The notes: a model not told the origin generated them from the sequence alone. A stretch of 64,000 bases of DNA from Massiliimalia massiliensis (GCF_900155615.1 NZ_FUHT01000002.1:310001-374000); one strand, 5' to 3'. Positions 1 to 8,653 are shown, counted from the stretch's first letter. A program made the numbers and translations.

Positions 1-534
1 CAGAAGCATCCGGTCTGAAACAGACTTTGCCCGATCCTGTACGATCTGATATGCCGTTTCCCGCGCCAGGCTAAGGCGTTCGTAAAGCGCCTGGTCAAAC
101 GGCCGGCTGTCCGGCGGTTCCTCCTCCTCGACCGTTTCAAATTGATCCAGCGCACCGGTTCCGAAAATCAGCCGTCCGGCAGCCTCACAGCAAAGCCCCA
201 GCCCAGCCTCCTTCACGTCGCCAAACCACTCATAGAAACGCGGATGCTCCGCACAGATTTGACACAAGCTAGTTTCTCCCAAATTCAGGATAATATCACA
301 GAGATTTTCATGATTCAAAAACGCGCACCGCTCTCCATGCAAACGAAAATGAGCTTCTCCATTTTCGTTACAGATCTCACGGTTCAGCCGTTCTCCGAAC
401 CTTCCTTCCACCGAACGGTAAAACCGCCCGCTTTCAGAGTCAATGTCAATCTCCCATCCAATGCAGCAATTATCTCCGCATTGGGCGGCAATACATCGAA
501 ACTCTTTCCAGTAAGACGGCCTGATGACCCGCAT
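1..534 (-). CDS. FliB-like flagellin lysine-N-methylase, N-terminal part (runs off the window)
   Basis: The reading frame starts at the ATG at 534 and stays open to base 1, so about 178 residues are visible. A purine-rich AAGGGG lies just upstream of the start. The N-terminus has the Cys-rich pattern of the FliB/YkgJ-like family: SYWKEF, then CIAAQCGDNCCIGWEIDID, then further Cys at CAFL, LCDI, CQICAEHP and GLCCEA. Such Cys clusters bind iron-sulfur or zinc. FliB proteins methylate lysines of flagellin or related proteins; the radical chemistry is inferred from the family. No flagellar gene is visible here, so the substrate is unknown. The C-terminal half is outside the window. Confidence 0.7.
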   Translation of the reverse strand, partial: MRVIRPSYWKEFRCIAAQCGDNCCIGWEIDIDSESGRFYRSVEGRFGERLNREICNENGEAHFRLHGERCAFLNHENLCDIILNLGETSLCQICAEHPRFYEWFGDVKEAGLGLCCEAAGRLIFGTGALDQFETVEEEEPPDSRPFDQALYERLSLARETAYQIVQDRAKSVSDRMLL

Positions 535-589
535 TTTCAGTTCCCCTTTCTGATAGGAAAGTCAGACTTCTATAAATTATACAAAAAGT

Positions 590-781
590 TTATATTTTAT
601 TTTTTAAACTTCTTGTAAATAGCTTATCCAATGTTTGCCGTGGCTCTTTCCTGTGATACAGCACTTCATAAACCGCCGCACAAATCGGCAGCTCCACATG
701 ATAACGCTTTGAAAGCTCCATCCGTGCTTTGACCGTCGCGTATCCCTCCGCCAGCTCCTGTAAGGTTTTCCATCTGTCCTC
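590..781 (-). pseudogene. gpsA: C-terminal remnant of glycerol-3-phosphate dehydrogenase (gpsA)
   Basis: A 63-codon stretch without a start codon reads KTLQELAEGYATVKA followed by a helix with LSKRYHVELPICAAVYEVLY and ends LDKLFTRSLKNKI. This matches the extreme C-terminus of NAD(P)-dependent glycerol-3-phosphate dehydrogenase (EG..T...A..LA...G.E.PI...VY.VLY). Nothing upstream continues the protein; instead there is AT-rich intergenic DNA. I read it as the decayed end of a deleted gene. Confidence 0.6.
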
Positions 782-878
782 TCAATATGATTTTCTATTA
801 TACTACAAAGCAACTGTTTAACGTTATTATACCATATTGTGAAGGAGAAAAGTAAACCCAATGTAAATATCATTATTC

Positions 879-927
879 GGGAATAGAAGAATCCAGCCGG
901 ATATTCCGGCTGGATTCTTCTATTCCC
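879..927 (-). terminator. Strong hairpin at the 3' end of the Nudix gene
   Basis: A perfect 23-bp stem (879-901 and 905-927) with a 3-nt loop. It includes the stop codon of the Nudix gene at 920-922, so the operon probably ends here. The T tract is weak on the minus strand, and CCCCTTTT follows on the plus strand, so the hairpin may work in both directions. Confidence 0.7.
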
Positions 928-1354
928 CTTTTAAAAATTCTTCCGCTTTGCTGATTAAATAAGGCTGGATCAGCGGATAAGTTAGCTTTTCAGGCAGGGT
1001 ATCAAAGCAGGCAATCTCACTGATCTCGTTTTGCAGCTCCCGTCCGAATGAAGCGACCTCTGCAAAAAACAGCTTTCCAAAGGTTTCCTCCCCAGAAGCA
1101 TTAACCCGGTTTTTCCCGGTTACAGAATAGACGCAGACCGGCTTAATTCGATAATCCACAGCGCCGGTTTCCTCTTCCAGCTCCCGTGCCGCTGTCTCCT
1201 CAATCGTCTCGCCTGGTTCCCGATGCCCGCCCGGCACCTCGTAGGTATCTCGTTCACAATGTCTGCAGAGCACCCATTTACCTTCATACTGTGCGGCGAT
1301 TACCGCAAACTTCAGCTTTTTGTCACAGGCACAGTCATAAAATCGGATTTTCAT
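920..1354 (-). CDS. Nudix hydrolase
   Basis: A 144-residue Nudix (MutT-like) pyrophosphohydrolase. The box is complete: G-x5-E-x7-R-E-L-E-E-E-T-G-A, from GGHREPGETIEETAARELEE onward, and it coordinates Mg2+ to cleave nucleoside-diphosphate-X bonds. The substrate cannot be told. I chose the ATG at 1354 over the TTG at 1363 because the GAGGA motif then sits about 8-10 nt upstream. It starts 5 nt after the stop of the JAMM protease gene and so is the last gene of the ubiquitin-like operon. It may be a metabolic passenger. Confidence 0.85.
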   Translation of the reverse strand: MKIRFYDCACDKKLKFAVIAAQYEGKWVLCRHCERDTYEVPGGHREPGETIEETAARELEEETGAVDYRIKPVCVYSVTGKNRVNASGEETFGKLFFAEVASFGRELQNEISEIACFDTLPEKLTYPLIQPYLISKAEEFLKGE

Positions 1355-1359
1355 TCTGT

Positions 1360-2511
1360 TCAATCCTCGCTGGTATTGTCCGCCTCATAAAACACCGGCA
1401 GTAAAATCGTCTGACCAGGCATAATATAATTTGGGTTTTCGATTCCGTTAACGGCACAAATGATCTGTCGGTATGATTCATAGTCCAGAAGGCGCAGATC
1501 GCAAATAGAGATTAGGGTGTCGCCTTCCTGCACTTCATACGGAAGGAATGACACGCTGCCTGCCCCGCCTTCCTCCATCTTCTCAAGAAACTCCTTCAGC
1601 GCGGTCAAAACGGTATCCTGCTGTTCCAGAGTAATTTCGTTTGACTCTAGTTTTTGAATCAGATCCTCCAGTGCGGAAACACTCTTTTCAGGCTCCAAAG
1701 CCTCCTGGAGCGAGCTTTGAAGCTGGTCAAGCTCTTCTGCCTGGTCGCTAATGACACGTTCCTGGTCTTCCTTCACTGTTTCAAGCTCCAAACGCGCAGA
1801 AAGCTGATCCCGATACCGGCCATGTTCCGATACAGAGAAAAACGCCAGCGAAATAGTGGAAACCAAAAGGCAGCAGATCATAACCAGACTAATGATCTGG
1901 AACCGATGCCCCGGCTTCGCTGCCTTTTGGGTGGTTTGCTTAATTTTAACCGGTTTCCCAATTTCATCATAAATATAAAATCCTTTCAGTTTCTCCGCCT
2001 TTCCGTCCCGATTTTGAAAAAAGCCGCGCAGTCCCTGAATTGGATCAACTACATAAGCCGTTTGAAAGGGGAGGCTGAAGAAATTTTCCTGAATGAATAA
2101 ATCATAGTTAGAAAGAAAAATACCATAATTCGGATGGGTATGCTGCCACCCGACAATTTTTTTGTCCGGATACAACCGCTCCTGTTCCTGATAAACATCC
2201 TCCCATGTCTTATGCGTAAAGGTCAGTGTCGAGGCTGAGGCATCCGTATGCTTGGCCCGAATAAAGCCGGAAATTATAACATGCGCTTTCCCCAGCTCCT
2301 CTGCATAATCCCCAACCAGGATGCTTCCTACCTCCTTGCTGGTATCCTCCAGGGAAAATTTTTCTATCTTCTGATAAACATCCTGCCGGATATATACCTT
2401 TAAATCCTCCGGTTCTACCTCTCCGATGGTGATAAAATTCACCGGCAGTTGAGCCTGCCCGGCCTGGCTTCGTGTTTCACTTTTCATATCAATTTCTATT
2501 TCCCGGCTCAT
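1360..2511 (-). CDS. Membrane JAMM/JAB isopeptidase-like protein with coiled coil and LysM
   Basis: A 383-residue protein. An N-terminal MPN/JAB domain (about 38-185) carries a complete JAMM zinc site: E60 in KEVGSILVGD, then H124-T-H126-P, S134 and D137. One transmembrane segment follows at about 204-226, then a coiled coil (about 235-300) rich in Glu and Gln, and a C-terminal LysM domain (about 323-372, EGDTLISICDL...NYIMPGQTILLP). JAMM enzymes remove ubiquitin-like proteins from targets or trim their C-termini. The start at 2511 follows GGGGAGG and overlaps the RING gene by ATGA, so translation is probably coupled. I infer a cytoplasmic protease domain anchored to the membrane, with LysM outside binding cell wall. 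Confidence 0.88.
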   Translation of the reverse strand: MSREIEIDMKSETRSQAGQAQLPVNFITIGEVEPEDLKVYIRQDVYQKIEKFSLEDTSKEVGSILVGDYAEELGKAHVIISGFIRAKHTDASASTLTFTHKTWEDVYQEQERLYPDKKIVGWQHTHPNYGIFLSNYDLFIQENFFSLPFQTAYVVDPIQGLRGFFQNRDGKAEKLKGFYIYDEIGKPVKIKQTTQKAAKPGHRFQIISLVMICCLLVSTISLAFFSVSEHGRYRDQLSARLELETVKEDQERVISDQAEELDQLQSSLQEALEPEKSVSALEDLIQKLESNEITLEQQDTVLTALKEFLEKMEEGGAGSVSFLPYEVQEGDTLISICDLRLLDYESYRQIICAVNGIENPNYIMPGQTILLPVFYEADNTSED

Positions 2512-3359
2512 CCTAACAGCCTCCCCATCATGCCCAACCACTCAATTAAGAGACAAAACCCTATTCCTAGTCCCGCTCCTGCCGCGGCATGAATATTTTT
2601 CAGTCCATTGACGCCTAAATATAAGCTCTTTTCCCTCTCAGGCATCCATTTTACCCGGTACAGTTCTCTTTCTGTCCGGCGAAAATAGAGGTAATTCCCC
2701 ATGATTCCCGAAAAAATCATGACGCTCAAAACTATGAACAGCCCAAGCAATCCACACAAAATGCAAATGAGATAAATTGCAATTATGATTCCGCCAGCCA
2801 GATAAAGCTTTTGATAAAAAAACCATGCCGCAGTTGCAAGAAATGCCGCCCAGTTCCAGGAAGCAATCCGCCCCTGTCCTTTCATTGACCGAAAAATCGG
2901 CGCATAATAATAGTAATTTTTTCCTGTCAGCATCTGCAGTGTTAAATCATCTTCCTGTTCCGGTTGGAAAGCTGACGGATGCGGGGCTTGTTGGTATGGC
3001 ACCGCGTACACCCCCGGCTGTTGGGACGGTGTAAAAGCCGGTTCGTTCATTGCCTGTCGTACATTCTGATGGGACGTACCTAAAAGACGGCCGCATCGAC
3101 GGCAAAATACAGCAGTTCGCAGGTTTTCCTGGCCGCACTGCGTGCAGTAGGTCATACCCGGATTTGGAAGCGGAGCACTATTTGAACCGATGCTTTGGAT
3201 CGTTCCTAAACAGCCAAACGTTGTACAGCCCTGATTTTCAATCCAGCATTCCTTGTGATGCGGCATTTCGCATGCACTGCAAATAACAATTTCATCATCT
3301 GCCTTTAACTCTGTCCGGCAATACGGGCAGGTTTTCCCTATATAAGCGGATTTATCCAT
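2508..3359 (-). CDS. RING-type zinc finger plus zinc-ribbon membrane protein (E3-like candidate)
   Basis: A 283-residue protein. Residues 11-50 hold a binuclear treble-clef pattern like the prokaryotic RING family: CPYC (11-14), CSAC (27-30), HHKECW (34-39), then C45 and C50. A zinc ribbon follows at 72-89 (CTQC...CRRC). The middle is proline- and glutamine-rich and the C-terminal half has several transmembrane segments. The position between the JAMM and E2 genes suggests a ubiquitin-ligase-like adaptor; ligase activity is inferred. The ATG at 3359 is preferred to that at 3365 because GGAG then has 9-nt spacing. Confidence 0.75.
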   Translation of the reverse strand: MDKSAYIGKTCPYCRTELKADDEIVICSACEMPHHKECWIENQGCTTFGCLGTIQSIGSNSAPLPNPGMTYCTQCGQENLRTAVFCRRCGRLLGTSHQNVRQAMNEPAFTPSQQPGVYAVPYQQAPHPSAFQPEQEDDLTLQMLTGKNYYYYAPIFRSMKGQGRIASWNWAAFLATAAWFFYQKLYLAGGIIIAIYLICILCGLLGLFIVLSVMIFSGIMGNYLYFRRTERELYRVKWMPEREKSLYLGVNGLKNIHAAAGAGLGIGFCLLIEWLGMMGRLLG

Positions 3360-3395
3360 TCTCATTTACTCCATCCGTCACAGATTCCCAATGTG

Positions 3396-4313
3396 TCAGC
3401 GCCATTTGGAATCATCCTGTATTTCAATTTCAAAGTCGGTTCTTTCAGCCGGATCATCCAGCCTTTTCTGTGTTCTGTTCTTTCGATAAACCAGAATGAC
3501 CGCAGCTAACAGCAGGATACAAGCGCCTGCAAGAGAAACAGCTATTACAGCAACTCTGATACCGGAACCAGATTCATGGGTTGACTCATTTTCAGGAAAC
3601 GGTTGACTGTCCGCATCAGAAATTTGACTCCCGGTTTCGGATATGACCGGCTCCGGAGCATTCGTTTCATTGGCTGCACTCTGAACAGAAGAACCATGAA
3701 GCCCGGTTTCTTCAAGGTAGTCAAGCACTGTTTCCATCGGAATCGCAAAGCCAATACCCTCTGTGTCGGACAGCTTCATGGAATTAACGCCGATTACCTC
3801 CCCTTTTGCATTGAGCAGCGGCCCGCCGCTGTTACCGGAATTGAGAGCAATATTAGCCTGAATAAACGAATAGCCTCCAATCATCCGATGCCCAGAGGAG
3901 ATAATTCCCTTTGTCAGCGTATAGTCCAGGCTATTTGGCGCACCAATTGCATAGACATCGTCACCAATCTGCATCCCCTCGTCCGAAGCTACCGCGAGGC
4001 TGGGAAAAGAGCTTTCCTTCACCCCAAGCACCGCAATATCCATTTCTTCATTCATCGCCAGTAGAGAGGCCGCATAAGCCGCTCCGTCATAGCTATTCAC
4101 AGTGACGTGTTCCCGGTCCTGAATCACATGAGCATTGGTAATAATACAACCATTGTCAATAGAAAACCCGCTTCCCATGCTCTGCCCGGAATAAATGACA
4201 AAAACCGAATGATAAAGTTCTTCTGCATCGAAAGAAAGGCCCTGCACAGAGACAGGAAAGACGAACAGCAGCACTGCCAGGGCCGCACTGAACCAAACAG
4301 CCAGTTTTCTCAC
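3396..4313 (-). CDS. Membrane-anchored trypsin-like (DegP/HtrA-type) serine protease
   Basis: A 305-residue S1C-like protease. The GTG at 4313 gives a proper signal peptide (MRKLAVWFSAALAVLLFVF). The triad is readable: His in TNAHV, Asp in MDIAVLG and Ser in GNSGGP. There is no PDZ domain. A Pro/Ser/Glu-rich linker is followed by a C-terminal membrane helix (IRVAVIAVSLAGACILLLAAV) and a charged tail. The catalytic domain should face outside. It starts 19 nt downstream of the E2-FHA stop, inside the conjugation operon, so it may process surface substrates of the same pathway. Confidence 0.87.
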   Translation of the reverse strand: MRKLAVWFSAALAVLLFVFPVSVQGLSFDAEELYHSVFVIYSGQSMGSGFSIDNGCIITNAHVIQDREHVTVNSYDGAAYAASLLAMNEEMDIAVLGVKESSFPSLAVASDEGMQIGDDVYAIGAPNSLDYTLTKGIISSGHRMIGGYSFIQANIALNSGNSGGPLLNAKGEVIGVNSMKLSDTEGIGFAIPMETVLDYLEETGLHGSSVQSAANETNAPEPVISETGSQISDADSQPFPENESTHESGSGIRVAVIAVSLAGACILLLAAVILVYRKNRTQKRLDDPAERTDFEIEIQDDSKWR

Positions 4314-4332
4314 GCCGGTCCCGCCTTTCTGC

Positions 4333-6081
4333 TTATTTTGTCTGAAAAACCAAAACGGAATTTCCAACGGCGATTGCATCGCCTCTTCTCAGAATATGTC
4401 TCATCACCCGCTGCCCGTTCACAACCGTTCCCATCGGTGTACCCTGGTCAACTAAGACGTATTTACTGCCCTCGAGCACAATATCACAGTGATGAGGCCC
4501 AACCAGTTTATCCTTGAACAGAACAATGGTATTCTTGCCATTATTACCGATGCTGGTAGTCCCGGCAAATACCAGATACTCTTTTCCCTCAAACTCTCCT
4601 CTTACCACCTTGAGCCAGGCAGCCTTTGCAAATTGTTCCAGCAGCCCAACGCCCAGTCCGATTAAAAGCCCCATTATAATCAGGGAAATTCCCCTTGCAA
4701 TCGTACCGGTATCATTTGCCCCAAAGGAAACCAGCTCCACAATATACTCAAACAGAAATCCGCCTAAAAACGCGCCCGCCAATCCGCCGAGTGAGCAAAA
4801 CAAGATTCTGCGTCCCGCCGGCTTGATTAGTCCTACGGCCAGTCCGATTCCCAGTCCCATAACTGCCCACCCAAGGCCACGAATCAAGGCGCTCTGAAAC
4901 GCGCCGGCATCCTCAGGCAGGATGACGGAATACATCCATTGAGCAAGATATCCGCTGATAAATCCAATCACCAGCGAAATTCCGGCGCCGATCAGGCCAT
5001 ATATTACTGCTTTTTCCTTTGAACCGTAATAAACGCCTTCGCCAATTCCCAAAAACAATCCGACAAACAACGCAATCATCGCCGACCAGATTGCCGTAGA
5101 AACTCTAACTGCCTGGCCATACATCTGAACAGCCTCTTCATTTGATATTCTGATTTTGTCTTGGAGGTCATACAGCTCCAGGAAATCGGCTTCAGTAGCG
5201 TTCTCGTCTAAGCTATCATATTTTTCATAGAAATCCGCAAGCTCCGGCTCGCCCATCCACCGCAGCACGGTTGTCGTTCTGGAATTCAGTCCGGTCAGTT
5301 CTGAAATCCCAAATCCCAGAAAAGCACCGATCAGCGCCCAGATAATTCCTTTTACAAGTATCGTTTTAAAATTTATCCGGTTCCCTTTTACCATGCCGCC
5401 CTGAGCGGCAGACTGCATCCTCTGTGCCGTAGGAACATAAGAGATTCCGGCCAATTCTTCCGGTGTAATATCAAAGTCATTTTCATTACTTTGAGGCGGC
5501 CGCTCAACCGGATCCGTCGGCAAAACGCCGCCCGCCTCATTGGATATCGGCTGATCGCTAACCAATTGCCCATCTTCAGAAAAGAGATCGATCTCTACTT
5601 CTCTCACTGTAGCAGTATAATCAGCCTTATATAATTCCACATTGCCCACCGGAAATAAATGCTTATTCTTTATTGCCCAATCTGCCGCGTCAGCACAGAG
5701 GGGGCTGTAGGAATTCCAGGATTTATATTGGATCATATCGCCAATATTAATGATAATATCGCTCAGGGATTCTCCCGCACCCCAGATATCGCCAATGCAG
5801 ATCTGTCCGTCACGGAAATTCGGATGCCAAATCGGGGTGTTGATTCTGCAGACAGGCTTGTATCTCGGGTATTCCGCATGAAGGATAATTTCTACCTCAT
5901 GCCGGTTCAGCGCAACAATTCTCCCGTCCGGCAGCAGATAAATCCCATTGACGAAATAGGTAACCTGATATTTTTCATATGGTTCCTCTCCCACAGGAGT
6001 TACCGCAATATTCTGATGCCCTGCAAAGTCCTTTTTTACCTGCTCCCAATCTGATATCAGGCGTTTTTGTCTCGCTGTCAT
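4333..6081 (-). CDS. Membrane E2 (UBC-like) conjugating enzyme fused to an FHA domain
   Basis: A 582-residue three-part protein. Residues 1-150 have the UBC fold signature: AEYPRYKPVCRI, WHPN (85-88) and the likely catalytic cysteine C95 in GQICIGD. An acidic linker leads to a region with about six to eight hydrophobic helices (about 240-490, Gly-rich). The last 80 residues are an FHA-like domain (SIGNN, then HHC, then GTVVNGQRV). E2 enzymes receive a ubiquitin-like protein from E1 as a thioester, and FHA binds phosphothreonine. The nearby kinase-like gene could supply the phosphate (inference). The start follows AAGGAG at 8-nt spacing. Confidence 0.88.
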   Translation of the reverse strand: MTARQKRLISDWEQVKKDFAGHQNIAVTPVGEEPYEKYQVTYFVNGIYLLPDGRIVALNRHEVEIILHAEYPRYKPVCRINTPIWHPNFRDGQICIGDIWGAGESLSDIIINIGDMIQYKSWNSYSPLCADAADWAIKNKHLFPVGNVELYKADYTATVREVEIDLFSEDGQLVSDQPISNEAGGVLPTDPVERPPQSNENDFDITPEELAGISYVPTAQRMQSAAQGGMVKGNRINFKTILVKGIIWALIGAFLGFGISELTGLNSRTTTVLRWMGEPELADFYEKYDSLDENATEADFLELYDLQDKIRISNEEAVQMYGQAVRVSTAIWSAMIALFVGLFLGIGEGVYYGSKEKAVIYGLIGAGISLVIGFISGYLAQWMYSVILPEDAGAFQSALIRGLGWAVMGLGIGLAVGLIKPAGRRILFCSLGGLAGAFLGGFLFEYIVELVSFGANDTGTIARGISLIIMGLLIGLGVGLLEQFAKAAWLKVVRGEFEGKEYLVFAGTTSIGNNGKNTIVLFKDKLVGPHHCDIVLEGSKYVLVDQGTPMGTVVNGQRVMRHILRRGDAIAVGNSVLVFQTK

Positions 6082-6096
6082 TTTCTGTTCTCCTTC

Positions 6097-7287
6097 CTAA
6101 CATCCACGGAAAACCTCTTCCTTGTCGCCGTCAAATTCATAATAAATGGTTTCTTCAATCCCTACCCGTCCACCGACAACGTGCATAAGCGGAATTCCCA
6201 CCTCAAATAATGTTTTCGACAGAAAATATTCTGTTCCATTCAGCGAATGGAACGAATCGAAGATCATGGGCGCTCCGCATTCCGGACAGGCCAGCAGGTC
6301 ACTGGTCAATTTGTGAACCGGAAGAAAAAGGGCTTTTTCTCTGCCGCATGTACAGCGGGCTGAAGCGGCAATTTCCCGGTCAAGCTCTACAACAGCCCGG
6401 TCGCCCTGTTCGCTTTTTACCAGCCCGACTAGCTCTCCCAGCGTCATTGTTCGGACAGACCAAGGCATGCTCTTGATCACGTCATAGGTATCATGACTCA
6501 TGCAGTCAGGTTTTCTCTGATATTCCACAACATAGGAATCATGGGTCAGTCCATTAAAAACAAAACCTTTTCCGGCTAATGTAGGCAGTCCGCGTTCTTT
6601 ATGGAGCAGCTTTAGCATCTCCTGTACCTGGATTCCCGCAATGACCGAGGAGGATGTAGGCGTCGTCGGGGTTTTCCCTTCTGCCATCTGTTCCTGTGTG
6701 AGCAAGGCGCAGGATTTGCGTTTGTTAATCATCATCCAGTCTGCTTCGGTCATTGTGCATTCATAGCAAGCTCCCTCGCCCGGTACAAACACCCTCGCAA
6801 ATCCGCTTAATGCTTCAATTGCCCCGTCAATCCAAGGACGGTTTACCTTATAACAGGACTGGTTAATTGCCAGACGTGCTTCCCGGTTGTCTAATCCGCC
6901 CAGCACCACGTCCATCTCAGCAAAAACTCCAAGGCCGACATCATCAATGATATTACTGACAAACGCCTTCGCTTTCACATCAGGATTCAATTCCATTGCC
7001 CGCTCAGCCGCAACTTCTGCTTTATACCGCCCAACATCCTGTGCACGATATAATACCGAACGGGTCAAATTGGTATGTTCAATCGTATCCATATCAAAAA
7101 TAAAAATTCGTCCGATCCCTAATAGAGCAAGGTTTTTAATCAGCTCATTTCCTATGGCGCCGGCGCCGACTACCATGACGGCAGAATTTTTCAGCTTCTC
7201 CTGATCCCACCAGGGAATCAGCCGCAGCCGGCTGTACCGGTCTTCCTCAAAATCGGCAGAGGTAAGGCTAATTGTGCTGTCTTCCAT
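6097..7287 (-). CDS. E1-like (ThiF/MoeB family) activating enzyme
   Basis: A 396-residue adenylating enzyme. The nucleotide-binding loop GAGAIG is at 41-46, the acidic residues D65/D67 are in FIFDMDTIE, and the conserved lysine is K89. A likely thioester cysteine is C193 in KRKSCALL. Zinc-type pairs are visible at C174/C177 and in the C-terminal domain (CTCG, CPEC). It should adenylate the C-terminus of the ubiquitin-like protein encoded just upstream and pass it to the E2 encoded just downstream. I chose the ATG at 7287, right after the upstream TGA; a GTG at 7296 is the alternative. Confidence 0.9.
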   Translation of the reverse strand: MEDSTISLTSADFEEDRYSRLRLIPWWDQEKLKNSAVMVVGAGAIGNELIKNLALLGIGRIFIFDMDTIEHTNLTRSVLYRAQDVGRYKAEVAAERAMELNPDVKAKAFVSNIIDDVGLGVFAEMDVVLGGLDNREARLAINQSCYKVNRPWIDGAIEALSGFARVFVPGEGACYECTMTEADWMMINKRKSCALLTQEQMAEGKTPTTPTSSSVIAGIQVQEMLKLLHKERGLPTLAGKGFVFNGLTHDSYVVEYQRKPDCMSHDTYDVIKSMPWSVRTMTLGELVGLVKSEQGDRAVVELDREIAASARCTCGREKALFLPVHKLTSDLLACPECGAPMIFDSFHSLNGTEYFLSKTLFEVGIPLMHVVGGRVGIEETIYYEFDGDKEEVFRGC

Positions 7288-7289
7288 CT

Positions 7290-7562
7290 TCAGCACCCCG
7301 CAGTAATCTCCGGCTGCAGCCGAAGCACATCGCCGTCCCGTACGCCGGCCTGTGCCAATGTCTGGGACTCCAGCAGCTGACGGCCGGTTACCTTATGGAT
7401 AAATTTATAACTGATTGGATTGCCGTCCGGCCCGACAGAAGGCAGTTTGATTTTTTCCACCAGCTTTACCATAATGATTCCGCATTTAATATCATCCGGA
7501 AGCCCTACCTTTTGTTCTTTGTTTCCTGTCGCATCTACAATTACTACATTTACCTTTGCCAT
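7290..7562 (-). CDS. YukD-like ubiquitin-like protein
   Basis: A 90-residue beta-grasp protein in the YukD/ubiquitin style: VNVVIVDATG, then LPDDIKCGIIMVKLVEKI, then GRQLLESQTLAQAGVRDGDVLRL. It ends in Ala-Gly-Cys, so removal of the last cysteine would expose a C-terminal glycine, the usual form for adenylation by E1. The JAMM protease of the operon is a candidate for that trimming (inference). The start follows GGGAGGAG. The stop almost touches the E1 start, consistent with one transcript. Confidence 0.8.
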   Translation of the reverse strand: MAKVNVVIVDATGNKEQKVGLPDDIKCGIIMVKLVEKIKLPSVGPDGNPISYKFIHKVTGRQLLESQTLAQAGVRDGDVLRLQPEITAGC

Positions 7563-7588
7563 TATTTTGTCTCCTCCCGCCTGTATTC

Positions 7589-7981
7589 CTAATATATCTG
7601 ATCTAATTCATCCAGATCATCAACCAGAGCCGAATCAGCATCATCCGATTCCTCTGTCCAGGTATTATCGTTTCCGCCGGGATCCATCACACAATCGTGC
7701 AGATCGATATAGGCGTCATAGGTATCCCCAACGGCTGCTTTTTCTCTACAGGTGTACCGCACCCGGCCCGACTGTAAAGTCCAATTTGCGCGCTGAAGAC
7801 TCTGAAGCAGAACGTCTTGCGTTTCCCGGACTCATCCAAACGCAGAGCAACTCCCATTTTCATTCCGGCATTCCAGATGATGTGCAATCCCACGCGCAGG
7901 ACAGGCCGCCGTCTCTTCGCCTGCCGGAATTTCTGTTCTGCCATAAGGGAAAAGCTTTCCAGACGCTTGTTTCTCTTCCAT
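7589..7981 (-). pseudogene. First operon gene interrupted by an in-frame TGA
   Basis: A 131-codon frame begins with ATG at 7981 behind GAGAGGG and ends with TAG at 7589. It is broken once, by TGA at codon 50 (7832-7834). Both halves look coding: the first has several Cys (CPARG, LECRNENGSC), and the second ends in an acidic tail (EESDDADSALVDDLDELDQ). I do not recognise the family. It sits 26 nt upstream of the ubiquitin-like gene, so the intact form would be the first gene of the operon and might be a partner or target. A CGA-to-TGA or TGG-to-TGA change, or a sequencing error, would explain it. A selenocysteine codon is unlikely because I see no supporting hairpin. Confidence 0.45.
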
Positions 7982-8027
7982 TAGCGCTTTCCCTCTCTGT
8001 TGTCAGAATATACCCAGATTCTATTTA

Positions 8028-8056
8028 AGTTTATACTTTCATACCGGCAAAGTCAA
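8028..8056 (-). promoter_or_regulatory. Promoter of the ubiquitin-like operon
   Basis: On the minus strand a TTGACT -35 (8051-8056) and a TAAACT -10 (8028-8033) are separated by 17 bp. They lie about 50 bp before the first operon start at 7981. Confidence 0.5.
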
Positions 8057-8197
8057 TATAGAAAACCATGAAAATGTCGAATATTTTTGCATATATGATA
8101 CAAATAAACCTTGGATATAATATTTTTGTTTGGGAAAAGCCACAAATTATTTTTCTTATCATGTCGCACTGGCCCGATTTCTTGAATATAATTTCTT

Positions 8198-8620
8198 CTA
8201 CAAAATAGTTTCTTCTCCCAGTTCAAATAACAGGTCATCTACTTCCTGCACCTGCAGTCCCTTTTTTAGTCCAAAAAGGATCACACTGTCCCGTTTTTTT
8301 CTTGGATAAAGCTCGCTTGCCTTCCCTATACGCAAAACCCTCTGCGCATCCACAAGCCGAAGCGGGAAACCAAAGACCAGTGCAATCAGTTTGTCCCTAG
8401 ACGGCATTTTCGTTCCCGCAAAAATCTGATACCCATAAATTTCATTCAATCCAGAACGCTTAATCACCTCATTTTTGCTGACCCGGTAATCCCGGAGCAG
8501 CTGATTCAGGTAAACGCAAAGGGGAATATCCAGCAGCTCGTCTTCATTTTGCGCCAAATAGGTCTCCAGGCTTTCCTCGCTGTTCAACATCCTCATGAGT
8601 TCACTCGTCCGTCGTTTCAT
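8198..8620 (-). CDS. XRE/HTH-like protein divergent from the kinase gene
   Basis: A 140-residue protein. The middle resembles a lambda-repressor-type helix-turn-helix (LLRDYRVSKNEVIKRSGLNEIYGYQIF, then PSRDKLIALVFGF). The N-terminus is helical and acidic (EESLETYLAQNEDELLD). Similar small helix-turn-helix proteins sit beside bacterial Ser/Thr kinase genes. RBS AGAGGAG. It lies between the operon and the divergent kinase gene, so it may control one or both. It could also be a substrate or adaptor of the kinase. Confidence 0.65.
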   Translation of the reverse strand: MKRRTSELMRMLNSEESLETYLAQNEDELLDIPLCVYLNQLLRDYRVSKNEVIKRSGLNEIYGYQIFAGTKMPSRDKLIALVFGFPLRLVDAQRVLRIGKASELYPRKKRDSVILFGLKKGLQVQEVDDLLFELGEETIL

Positions 8621-8653
8621 TTTATGCTTCTCCTCTTTAATTTCAACGTGATC

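Noticed and set aside
142-618. Plus-strand open frame of 158 codons
   Set aside because: It is the shadow of the FliB-like gene on the minus strand, which has the family's cysteine pattern.
604-873. Minus-strand open frame of 89 codons
   Set aside because: The frame shifted by one shows the gpsA C-terminus; the 89-codon frame has no sensible composition.
7832-7834. TGA as a selenocysteine codon
   Set aside because: No hairpin typical of a bacterial SECIS element is evident after it, and no selenoprotein family is recognised.
7687-7944. 85-codon minus-strand frame in the first operon gene
   Set aside because: It lacks a good ribosome site, and the other frame gives a plausible start, acidic end and stop close to the next gene.
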